Assembly (NCBI GenBank): GCA_039927975.1
Contig: JBDSTZ010000212.1
Span: 1 to 11,093 of the forward strand
Source: JBDSTZ01 sp039927975
Lineage (GTDB): Bacteria; Pseudomonadota; Gammaproteobacteria; Burkholderiales; Burkholderiaceae_D
Reading direction: 5' to 3'
Length of the DNA: 11,093 bases
This document shows positions 5,138 through 11,093 of this stretch, piece after piece. The translations under genes were made by a program, and so were the position numbers. Numbering within the stretch: position 1 is the first letter of the stretch; every line of letters starts with the position of its first letter. Under the pieces are notes generated by a model. The model saw only the letters and a list, made by a program, of their open reading frames with translations, had not been told where the DNA came from and did not search any database.

Positions 5138-6181
5138 ATGACCAAGACCAAACCGCCCTCCACCGCCAGCACCATCACCTTGCACGACGTCGCCGCGCAC
5201 GCGGGCGTGTCGGCGATGACCGCCTCGCGCGCGCTCAGCGGTGAAGGCGCGGTGTCGGGCCGCAGCAGGGACAAGGTGATGGCGGCGGCCGACGCGCTCG
5301 GCTATGTGCCGAACGTTTCGGCCCGCGTGATGCGCGGCGCCCGCTCGCATGTCCTCGGCGTCATGCTCAACGACCTGACCTCGCCCCACCTCAACGCCCT
5401 CGTGATGGAGATCAGCAAGGCGGTACGGGGCCAGAATCGCGACCTGGTGATCTACAACATGTTCTACACCAACGAGGTGCCGCGCGAAGGCTCGAGCGTC
5501 AACCTGCTGGGCGGCGTGTGCGACGGCTTCCTGGTCCTGCAGGGCATCACCGACGGTCTGCTGCGCGTGCTGGAAAAAAACCCAAAGCCGATAGTGCTGG
5601 TTAACTTCTGGCGCGCGCCCACCAGCCTGCCCGTGGTGCGGGCCGACAATTTCATCAGTTCGCGCGACGCCGTGCGCCACCTGCTCGAACTCGGCCACCG
5701 GCGCATCGCCTTCATCGGCGGCACGCAAAATTCGGGACAGAACAACCAGCGCCTGCAAGGCTATCTGGCGGCGCTGGGCGAACAGGGAATCGAGCCGGCG
5801 CCAGAATGGCTGGAGACCGGCAATTTCAGTCATCAAGCCGGGCTCGAAGCGGCCACCCGCCTGTTGCGGCTGGGCGAGCGCCCGAGCGCGATTTTCGCCG
5901 CCAGCGACAGGACCGCGTTCGGTGTCATGGAAGCCGCGCGCGCCGCCGGAATGCGCCTGCCCGAGCAGTTGTCGATTGTCGGCTACGACGATATCGAGGA
6001 GGCCGCGCAAGCCGATCCGCCCTTGACCACCATTCGCCCTCCCCTGCAACGCCTGGCCGAAGCGAGCGTGCAGGAATTGATCGCACGGGTCGAGAATTCA
6101 CCCCAGCATCACTCATGTATTGAACTGCCGAGCCAACTCGTGATCCGCGCCTCGACCGCGCGCTGCGCCGTCGATGGCTGA
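5138..6181 (+). CDS. LacI-family transcriptional repressor 3, different subtype
   Basis: This 347-residue LacI/GalR-type repressor has a helix-turn-helix (TLHDVAAHAGV, SAMTASRALSG), the hinge NVSARVMR, and an effector domain with LGVMLNDLTSP, FIGGTQNSGQN, IFAASDRTAFG and IVGYDDIEEAAQ near the C-terminus. The recognition helix reads TASRAL rather than the TVSRVI of repressors 1 and 2, and the hinge has Met where LacI Leu56 inserts. It should therefore prefer a different operator, probably the AACGTT-centred type found twice just upstream. It is divergent from repressor 2 and points toward the receptor. The ATG has no strong Shine-Dalgarno, but the N-terminus agrees with the family. The effector is unknown. 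Confidence 0.93.
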   Translation: MTKTKPPSTASTITLHDVAAHAGVSAMTASRALSGEGAVSGRSRDKVMAAADALGYVPNVSARVMRGARSHVLGVMLNDLTSPHLNALVMEISKAVRGQNRDLVIYNMFYTNEVPREGSSVNLLGGVCDGFLVLQGITDGLLRVLEKNPKPIVLVNFWRAPTSLPVVRADNFISSRDAVRHLLELGHRRIAFIGGTQNSGQNNQRLQGYLAALGEQGIEPAPEWLETGNFSHQAGLEAATRLLRLGERPSAIFAASDRTAFGVMEAARAAGMRLPEQLSIVGYDDIEEAAQADPPLTTIRPPLQRLAEASVQELIARVENSPQHHSCIELPSQLVIRASTARCAVDG

Positions 6182-6198
6182 TCGCGCGACAACGTTAC

Positions 6199-6221
6199 GC
6201 ATCAGCGGCCGGCGCTGACGC
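6199..6221 (+). terminator. Possible terminator hairpin after repressor 3
   Basis: TCAGCG (6202-6207) pairs with CGCTGA (6213-6218), extended by GC/GC across one mismatch, with a 5-base loop. It starts 18 bases after the repressor 3 stop. The lack of a T-tract makes it a weak call. Confidence 0.3.
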
Positions 6222-6268
6222 CAGGCCGTCGCCCCCACAATCGCCGCCGAATTAGCAAAATGCGTAAG

Positions 6269-6297
6269 TTGAAATGGTATCGATACCGGATTTTACT
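6269..6297 (+). promoter_or_regulatory. Promoter with perfect operator in its spacer; gene served unknown
   Basis: TTGAAA (6269-6274) and TTTACT (6292-6297) are 17 bases apart, giving a reasonable sigma-70 promoter. The spacer contains GGTATCGATACC (6276-6287), a perfect CG-centred palindrome of the type also upstream of the receptor. It points right, but the next clear gene starts 625 bases away. It may be a second receptor promoter, serve an unseen RNA, or the operator may act as a distant looping site. Confidence 0.5.
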
Positions 6298-6700
6298 AGT
6301 CAGATTGGCAATTACTCCCAACATGGCTGCCATATTTCCTTATCCGCCCCTGATATGAACCACCCTCGCGCCCAACAACGCTCTTCCGCACAACGCTCGC
6401 GGGCGCATCATCGCCATCGAACGCGCATCGCAGGCGTGGTTCACGCGCGGCGGTTTTGCGCGCCGCGCAGCAGCCGTTTGACATGCGCCGGCGCCCTCGC
6501 TCGGCGCACTCCCGGGCCATCGTCCAGGCGTGAAAAAAACGCATCGACGGCATCAACGCAACATCGATCGCCACCAAACGCCGCCTGTATCCATAAGGCG
6601 CGCTTTAATATCACCCAGACCGGCGCCGGAACGATATTCGACTCCCCGCGCGGACATCTGTCGCGTCCATCGCGCGAGGATCAATCACACGGCTCACCGT

Positions 6701-6721
6701 CGCCACGCGCGTCGCGTGGCG
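6701..6721. repeat. Perfect 9-base hairpin in the receptor upstream region
   Basis: CGCCACGCG (6701-6709) pairs perfectly with CGCGTGGCG (6713-6721) around a 3-base loop. The plus strand continues into an A-tract, not a T-tract, and on the minus strand no T-tract follows, so it is not a standard terminator. Confidence 0.4.
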
Positions 6722-6785
6722 CGCAAAAAATGTGGTGCGCACACGACAACAACGCGATTCCTTCCCCTTTTGAAAAATATTTTGC

Positions 6786-6813
6786 TGTACAGACTACGAA
6801 TATTAAATATAAT
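6786..6813 (+). promoter_or_regulatory. Receptor promoter
   Basis: TATAAT (6808-6813) matches the -10 consensus. TGTACA (6786-6791) is a fair -35 box at 16 bases. The tract before it (about 6768-6784) is A/T-rich and could act as an UP element. Transcription should start near 6820, giving a leader of about 100 bases. Confidence 0.6.
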
Positions 6814-6820
6814 CACCCTG

Positions 6821-6838
6821 ACTGTTATCGATACCAGT
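6821..6838. promoter_or_regulatory. LacI-type operator at the receptor transcription start
   Basis: This 18-base palindrome centred on CG has one mismatched pair (ACTGTTATCG then ATACCAGT). Its core, GTTATCGATACC, differs from the perfect site at 6276-6287 by one base. It starts where transcription of the receptor gene should begin, so a bound repressor would block it. Repressors 1 or 2 are the likeliest ligands. Confidence 0.65.
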
Positions 6839-6869
6839 CGTACTGACATCGAGAGCATGAAAACGATCG

Positions 6870-6892
6870 GGAGTGGCCAACAAAGCCACCCC
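6870..6892 (+). other. Short leader hairpin before the receptor ribosome binding site
   Basis: GTGGC (6873-6877) pairs with GCCAC (6885-6889), with two more GC pairs beyond an A-C mismatch. It ends 13 bases before the Shine-Dalgarno GGAGAG (6906-6911). It could affect translation or message stability; this is speculative. Confidence 0.3.
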
Positions 6893-6921
6893 TTCATTCC
6901 AAATTGGAGAGACGAAGTAAA

Positions 6922-9879
6922 ATGAATAAGAAACTGACCCTGTCCCTGAAAGTCACCGGCATCGCCCTCGCGGTGAGCCAGGCTTTCGCCCCCGTCGCCA
7001 TGGCCCAGGAAGCCGATCCGGCCGTGGTCGTCGTGAAGGGCTTGCGCGCCAGCGCCCGCTCGGCGGTGACGATCAAGAAGGACGCCATGGAAGTGGTCGA
7101 CTCGATCACCGCCGACGACATCGGCAAGCTGCCCGATCCGAACGTGGTCGACACGCTGACCCGCATTCCCGGCGTCCAGGGCTACCGCTACGGCGGCGAG
7201 GGCGCCTCCCCGGCCGGCGCTGGTTCCGGCGTGACCATTCGCGGCTTGTCCAACCAGACCTCGTCGCACTTGAACGGCCGCTCGTACTTCACCGCCGGCA
7301 GCCGCGAATTCAACCTCGAGGACGCCATTCCCGGCATGGTTGCCGGCCTGGATGTCTACAAGAACCCGTCCGCCGAGCACATCGAAGGCGGTATCGGCGG
7401 CCTGATCAATGTCCGCACCCGCAATCCAAGCGACTTCAAGAAGCTCACCGTCTCGCTCGGCGCCACCGAGACGTACAACGACCTGGAGGGGAAAGCCCGG
7501 CCCGAGCTGTTCGGCCTGATCGCCAACCGTTTCGACCTGGGCGGCGGCTCGCGTATCGGTGTCATGGCCGCGGTGGCCTTCCAGAAGGGTGTGAACCGTG
7601 CGGACAACACCGGGGTCGGCCGCGGTCCGGATTATCGCCGCATGATACGCGGCGACAGCGCCGAATATGCCACCCTGGCTGCTGCCAACACCTCCAACGA
7701 CCCGACCAAGGCGCTGTCCACCTATGTCGGTCGCAGCGACATCACCTTCCTGGGCCCCGTGTCGGTCCCGGGCGTGACGGCCACCAACGGGGCGAACATG
7801 CCGGACACGACGGGCCTGACCGCCGACCAGATCAGCAACATCATCTCGATCGCGACCATCAACCCGGCCGTGCAGATCGAAACCATCAAGCGCGAGCGCA
7901 AAGGCTTGAACCTGGCCGCCGATTACCGCGTGAGCAACACCCTGCGCTTCTACGTGGAAGGCAACTACACCTCCTACCTGTACAACCAGAACTACCGCTT
8001 CCTGAATATTGGCATGGGCGGGAACGTGCGCGACATCAAGCTGACGCCGTTCACCATCACCGAAGACCTGGCCAACCGCAACTACAATGGCGGCAGCAAC
8101 GACGTGCTGACGACCCAGCGCATGGCGAGCGGCACGTTCATGAAATCGACGGCCACTTCATTTGGCGGTGATGAGCACAGCCCGTTTGTCACCTGGACCA
8201 CCGCCACCGGTGTGGAATGGAGCCCGACCCCGGCGCTCTCGCTCAAGGGCGACGTGGCCTACATCAACGCCACCCGCAAGCAGGACAATCGCCGGGTCGA
8301 GATGGTCACCGCGAACGGCGTGTCGTGGGATGTGACGCGCCGGGCCGACGTGTACCCGCACCAGCTCGCTTTCAACGGTCCGGACTTGTCCGATCCGAGA
8401 AACTTCGTCTATTCCAATTACGTGACCCAAACGTTACAGAATTGGGACGACAGCGGCATCGCCGCGGCATTCGACGGCACCTATTCGCTCGACAGCGGAT
8501 GGTTCAGCCGGGTGAAATTCGGTACCCGCTACGCGGAACAGAAAAGCCTGTACCGCAACTACGCTTCGTTTGGCAACCGTTCCCTGACCACCGATGGCAA
8601 GCCGCTGGCGGCCGATCAGTCGAACGCGATCAACGTCGCCTCCAAGTCCGGGTACACCGAATCGGCGCCGACCAACTACATGAACGGCACCGCCGGCTAC
8701 CTCGGCGGCTTCGTGCAGTACCAGCCGGACGCCCTGCTGGGCAACCAGATCAACGACCAGTTCCCGCTGTCCGGCAAGCCGCTCGAGGGCGCCGCCGCGG
8801 AATTCTTGCCAAGCCGAAGAAACATCAAAGAGCAAACCTTGGCCGGCTATGTCTCGACCGATTTCTCGGCGCTGAACGAACGCCTCAAGGGCTCAGTCGG
8901 GGTTCGCGTGGTACGCACCAAGCTGACCGCCACGGCGTGGATAGCCGAAACGACCGGCGCCGTAACCACGACTACCAAAACGTCCTCGTACACCAACGCG
9001 CTGCCGTCGTTGAATGCGACCTTTGACCTGAGCAAGGATTTCTTGTTGCGCTTCGGCTACGGTAAAAGCCTGACGCGCCCCGTGACGGGCGATCTCAACC
9101 CTGCCTACACGGCAGATACGAGCAGGGGCACGGCCTTCCAGGGCAACCCGGACCTGGCGCCGCAAACGGCCAACTCCTTCGACCTGTCGCTCGAGCGTTA
9201 CTTCAGCCCGACCAACTATGTGGCGGTCGCCGCATTCGACAAGGAGATCAAGGGCTTCTTCAACGACGTAGCGGAATGCCGCACACTGCCTACCAGTATC
9301 GCGCCAGCCTGGGCCGGCGCGGCCAACGGCTGCGGCGGCGGCCAGTACCTGTTGACGCGCAGGGTCAATGGCGAGTCGGGTTCCGCGCGCGGCGTCGAAG
9401 TTTCCGGCCAATGGTTCTTCGATAAAGAGATCCCTTGGCTGAAAAACTTCGGCGTGTCCGGTTCGTACACCTACGTCGACACCAAGAATCCGATCAACAT
9501 GGGCACCCAAGCAGCGCAGCGTATCCTCGTCACCCCGATCGGCAACGTGTCGAAAAACAGCTACACCACCTCGCTCATTTACGAGGACACGAAAGTCTCG
9601 GCGCGCGTGGCGTACACCTGGCGTTCGTCGTGGGCGCTCGGCGCAGTCGGCGGGCAGTCACCGTTCGGCGGCAGCTATGTCAAGGCGGGTGGTCAAGTCG
9701 ATGCCGCGTTCAACTACAACATCGACGAGCACATGACCCTGTCGTTGAACGGCTCGAACCTCACCAATACGTCGACGCAACGCTACGTCGGTCAAGCGCT
9801 GAGCCGCGAGACCGAGCTGCAGAATCAGGGCTTCGTCAACGGCCGCGTGTTCCGCGTCGGCTTGCGCTACAACTACTAA
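6922..9879 (+). CDS. TonB-dependent outer-membrane receptor, likely for carbohydrates
   Basis: This 985-residue receptor would import its ligand across the outer membrane using TonB-ExbB-ExbD energy. The ATG has GGAGAG ten bases upstream. Residues 1-28 are a signal peptide ending Ala-Met-Ala. A TonB-box-like segment (VVVVKGLR, 35-42) and the plug follow: DDIGKLPDPNVVDTLTRIPG (65-84), a TIRGLS motif, LNGR, and GGIGGLINVRTRNP (156-169). The rest is a large beta-barrel ending in Tyr-Asn-Tyr, as outer-membrane proteins often end in an aromatic residue. It resembles the Xanthomonas/Caulobacter-type receptors near sugar genes. No SusD partner or N-terminal signalling domain is present. An operator overlaps its transcription start, so it is probably induced by sugar through a LacI repressor. 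Ligand specificity cannot be read from sequence. Confidence 0.94.
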   Translation: MNKKLTLSLKVTGIALAVSQAFAPVAMAQEADPAVVVVKGLRASARSAVTIKKDAMEVVDSITADDIGKLPDPNVVDTLTRIPGVQGYRYGGEGASPAGAGSGVTIRGLSNQTSSHLNGRSYFTAGSREFNLEDAIPGMVAGLDVYKNPSAEHIEGGIGGLINVRTRNPSDFKKLTVSLGATETYNDLEGKARPELFGLIANRFDLGGGSRIGVMAAVAFQKGVNRADNTGVGRGPDYRRMIRGDSAEYATLAAANTSNDPTKALSTYVGRSDITFLGPVSVPGVTATNGANMPDTTGLTADQISNIISIATINPAVQIETIKRERKGLNLAADYRVSNTLRFYVEGNYTSYLYNQNYRFLNIGMGGNVRDIKLTPFTITEDLANRNYNGGSNDVLTTQRMASGTFMKSTATSFGGDEHSPFVTWTTATGVEWSPTPALSLKGDVAYINATRKQDNRRVEMVTANGVSWDVTRRADVYPHQLAFNGPDLSDPRNFVYSNYVTQTLQNWDDSGIAAAFDGTYSLDSGWFSRVKFGTRYAEQKSLYRNYASFGNRSLTTDGKPLAADQSNAINVASKSGYTESAPTNYMNGTAGYLGGFVQYQPDALLGNQINDQFPLSGKPLEGAAAEFLPSRRNIKEQTLAGYVSTDFSALNERLKGSVGVRVVRTKLTATAWIAETTGAVTTTTKTSSYTNALPSLNATFDLSKDFLLRFGYGKSLTRPVTGDLNPAYTADTSRGTAFQGNPDLAPQTANSFDLSLERYFSPTNYVAVAAFDKEIKGFFNDVAECRTLPTSIAPAWAGAANGCGGGQYLLTRRVNGESGSARGVEVSGQWFFDKEIPWLKNFGVSGSYTYVDTKNPINMGTQAAQRILVTPIGNVSKNSYTTSLIYEDTKVSARVAYTWRSSWALGAVGGQSPFGGSYVKAGGQVDAAFNYNIDEHMTLSLNGSNLTNTSTQRYVGQALSRETELQNQGFVNGRVFRVGLRYNY

Positions 9880-9902
9880 GTCGCAGCGCCATTGCAGTGT
9901 TC

Positions 9903-9928
9903 CAGCCGGTCGCCCCCGAGGCCGGCTG
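9903..9928. repeat. First inverted repeat after the receptor gene
   Basis: CAGCCGG (9903-9909) pairs with CCGGCTG (9922-9928) across a 12-base loop. No T-tract follows. It is the first of three inverted repeats between the receptor and the GH51-like gene. Confidence 0.4.
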
Positions 9929-9960
9929 CGCGGTGCCGCCCGACAAGGGCGAGACCGCGA

Positions 9961-10016
9961 CGGTGGCGCCGTCATGGCGGGCAGCATCCAGTCTGCCAGC
10001 CCTGGCGGCGCCACCG
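9961..10016. other. 24-base-arm hairpin between receptor and GH51-like gene
   Basis: Bases 9961-9984 pair with 9993-10016 at 21 of 24 positions. The outer 10 pairs are perfect, one further pair would be G-U in RNA, and two are true mismatches; the loop is 8 bases. Such a stem is far above chance even at high GC. It has no T-tract. It could end receptor transcripts, protect the 3' end, or be part of a repeat element. Confidence 0.6.
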
Positions 10017-10020
10017 GTAG

Positions 10021-10056
10021 CATGCGCGGCCCGGTCTTCGGACCCGGCCGCGCATG
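10021..10056 (+). terminator. 16-base-pair hairpin with a UUCG loop
   Basis: Bases 10021-10036 pair with 10041-10056 at 15 of 16 positions around a TTCG loop closed by C-G, the very stable UUCG tetraloop type. It begins four bases after the preceding hairpin. Only TCGCCTTTC follows rather than a real T-tract, so it may be a non-standard terminator, a processing or stability element, or a leader structure for the GH51-like gene. Confidence 0.5.
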
Positions 10057-10094
10057 TCGCCTTTCAATATCGGAACGAATTCACCGACCACACC

Positions 10095-10098
10095 AGGA
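10095..10098 (+). promoter_or_regulatory. Shine-Dalgarno deciding a TTG start
   Basis: AGGA lies eight bases before the TTG at 10107. That start gives a full signal peptide, whereas the next in-frame ATG (10155) would remove most of it. The frame is also open for some distance upstream of 10107, so an earlier start cannot be fully excluded. Confidence 0.55.
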
Positions 10099-10106
10099 CC
10101 GCCCCC

Positions 10107-11093
10107 TTGAAGCACTTTCACTTACTCTTCCTCGCCGCAGCCCTGAGCGCGGCGATGTCGGTCCGCGCCGCGCCAGCCGTGGACATCGAGATCGACGCGG
10201 GGCGCCCTGGCGCGGTCATCAACAAGCATCTGTACGGCCAGGCCGTCGGACAAAGCGGCGCCGGCATCTGGGTCGGCCCCGATTCGACCATCCCCAACAT
10301 CAAGGGTTGGCGCAAGGACGTGGTCGGCGCGCTCAAGGCGCTGCGCGTGCCGCTGTTGCGCTGGCCGGCCGGCTGCGTGGCCGAGGAGTACGACTGGCGC
10401 GACGGCGTCGGCGCGCGCGACGGGCGCCCCGCCCCGCTGCTGCCGCGCGGTGCAGGCGGCGCCAACAATAATGCGCTCGGCACCCACGAGTTCTTCGAGC
10501 TGGTCGAACTGCTCGGCGCCGACGCCTATGTGAACGGCAATATCGGTACCGGCTCGGCGCGCGAAGCGGCCGAGTGGGTCGAATACATGGTCGCCGACGG
10601 CGCCTCGACGCTGGCGCAGTTGCGCGCGAAGAACGGTCACGCGCGGCCTTACAAGCTGGCCTACTTCGGTGTCGGCGCGGCGCCCTGGTCCTGCGGCGGC
10701 AACATGTCGGCGCAATATTACGCCGACCTGTACAACCAGTTCGCCGTCTTCATTCGCGGCAAGGTCGACCAGCCGCCGCGCCTCGTCGCCGCCGGCGACG
10801 GCGCGGATTGGACCGCCGAACTGAGCACCAAGAAACGCATTCGCGACTATCGATTCGACATCAGCGCGCACGACGACGCCGCTGCGCCAGGGGGCGCCCC
10901 GGCCCCGGGCGCGGCGTCCGCCGAACAACAGTGGATCGCGGTGTTGCAGCGTACGCTGCGCGTCAACAATTTCATCGACAGCAATGTCGCCGTGCTCGAC
11001 AAGAACGACGCGGCCAACAAGATGTCGCTCGCGCTCGGCGATTGGGGCGGCGCCGACGCGCGCGCGCCGCAACGCCAGGACGCGCTGGGCGAC
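10107..11093 (+). CDS. Secreted GH51 (alpha-L-arabinofuranosidase fold) protein lacking the catalytic glutamates; C-terminus outside window
   Basis: The visible 329 residues begin with a signal peptide (1-22, ending Arg-Ala-Ala). Family motifs are clear: IWVGPDSTIPN (from 54), LRWPAGC (84-90), DWRDGVG (from 96), GTHEFF (125-130), GNIGTG (144-149), AEWVEYM, CGGNM and YYADLYN. However, the usual GVGNE acid/base motif reads GVGAAPW, with Ala191-Ala192 in place of Asn-Glu. The usual DEWG nucleophile motif reads GDWG (Asp312). The Glu of the early FAEHLG motif falls at GQAVGQ and is missing. His255 remains but the tyrosines after it are lost next to a Pro/Ala-rich insertion. Known GH51 enzymes need both glutamates, so this is probably a pseudo-enzyme, perhaps glycan-binding, or it has a changed mechanism. 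It follows the receptor by 227 bases and could share its regulation. Confidence 0.85.
   Translation, partial: MKHFHLLFLAAALSAAMSVRAAPAVDIEIDAGRPGAVINKHLYGQAVGQSGAGIWVGPDSTIPNIKGWRKDVVGALKALRVPLLRWPAGCVAEEYDWRDGVGARDGRPAPLLPRGAGGANNNALGTHEFFELVELLGADAYVNGNIGTGSAREAAEWVEYMVADGASTLAQLRAKNGHARPYKLAYFGVGAAPWSCGGNMSAQYYADLYNQFAVFIRGKVDQPPRLVAAGDGADWTAELSTKKRIRDYRFDISAHDDAAAPGGAPAPGAASAEQQWIAVLQRTLRVNNFIDSNVAVLDKNDAANKMSLALGDWGGADARAPQRQDALGD

Larger units (their letters stand above)
6182..6921. other. Long gene-poor region upstream of the receptor
   Basis: No convincing protein gene is seen in these 740 bases; open frames here are Arg/His/Ser/Pro-rich and lack ribosome binding sites. The region holds a hairpin just past repressor 3, a promoter with an operator in its spacer (6269-6297), a perfect 9-base hairpin (6701-6721), an AT-rich tract (6765-6815), and the receptor promoter and operator. 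A small RNA or a decayed gene could lie at 6298-6780; nothing in it is recognisable. Confidence 0.5.

Noticed and set aside
6188..6199. AACGTT resembling an operator after repressor 3
   Set aside because: Only the central six bases are palindromic; the flanks do not match the other sites.
6274..6846. Open frame of 190 codons upstream of the receptor
   Set aside because: Its ATG lies inside the operator, it has no ribosome binding site, it is rich in Arg/His/Ser/Pro as random frames in GC-rich DNA are, and it overlaps the receptor promoter.
8430..8435. AACGTT inside the receptor gene
   Set aside because: It lies within coding sequence, with no wider symmetry; expected by chance.
9897..10106. 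In-frame open extension upstream of the GH51-like TTG start
   Set aside because: The frame is open by composition, but the signal peptide and Shine-Dalgarno fit the TTG at 10107, and the upstream stretch is occupied by hairpins.
1..11093. tRNA, rRNA, CRISPR arrays, phage or defence genes
   Set aside because: I looked for cloverleaf-like segments, regularly spaced direct repeats and typical protein motifs and found none.

Overview
The high-GC coding sequence, the codon use, and the mix of LacI repressors, a large TonB-dependent receptor and a secreted glycoside-hydrolase relative suggest a carbohydrate-scavenging Gram-negative proteobacterium. My guess is a betaproteobacterium of the Massilia/Duganella type (Oxalobacteraceae). 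That is an inference from style; no rRNA or other marker is present.

Layout. Bases 1-123 are the end of an IS5-like insertion sequence whose transposase start is cut by the window edge. A regulatory stretch (about 124-300) follows, then a small exported, very tyrosine-rich protein of unknown family (310-591). Bases about 700-1078 hold a decayed IS4-family transposase on the minus strand. Next comes a sugar-utilisation block: LacI-type repressor 1 (1115-2152, minus), a LacY/CscB-like oligosaccharide:proton symporter (2361-3599, plus), LacI-type repressor 2 (3633-4685, minus, a clear paralogue of repressor 1) and LacI-type repressor 3 (5138-6181, plus, a different subtype). A 740-base stretch without a convincing gene (6182-6921) carries two repressor operators and two candidate promoters. 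It leads to a 985-residue TonB-dependent receptor (6922-9879). After a hairpin-rich gap, a secreted GH51 (alpha-L-arabinofuranosidase fold) protein starts at 10107 and runs off the window.

How the parts may work together (inference). The receptor would bring a glycan or oligosaccharide across the outer membrane and the symporter would carry it across the inner membrane. The three repressors would set expression through a family of 12-base, CG-centred operators found in every major intergenic region. There are two half-site classes (ATCG/CGAT and AACG/CGTT), plus hybrids of both. The substrate cannot be read from sequence; the GH51 relationship hints at arabinose-containing glycans.

Most notable: the GH51-like protein keeps the family scaffold motifs but has Ala-Ala where the Asn-Glu acid/base pair should be, Gly-Asp where the Asp-Glu of the nucleophile motif should be, and has lost a further substrate-binding Glu. 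It looks like a secreted pseudo-enzyme. Also worth attention are the operator network, a promoter-operator that faces about 600 bases of apparently gene-free DNA, and two very long hairpins between receptor and GH51-like gene.
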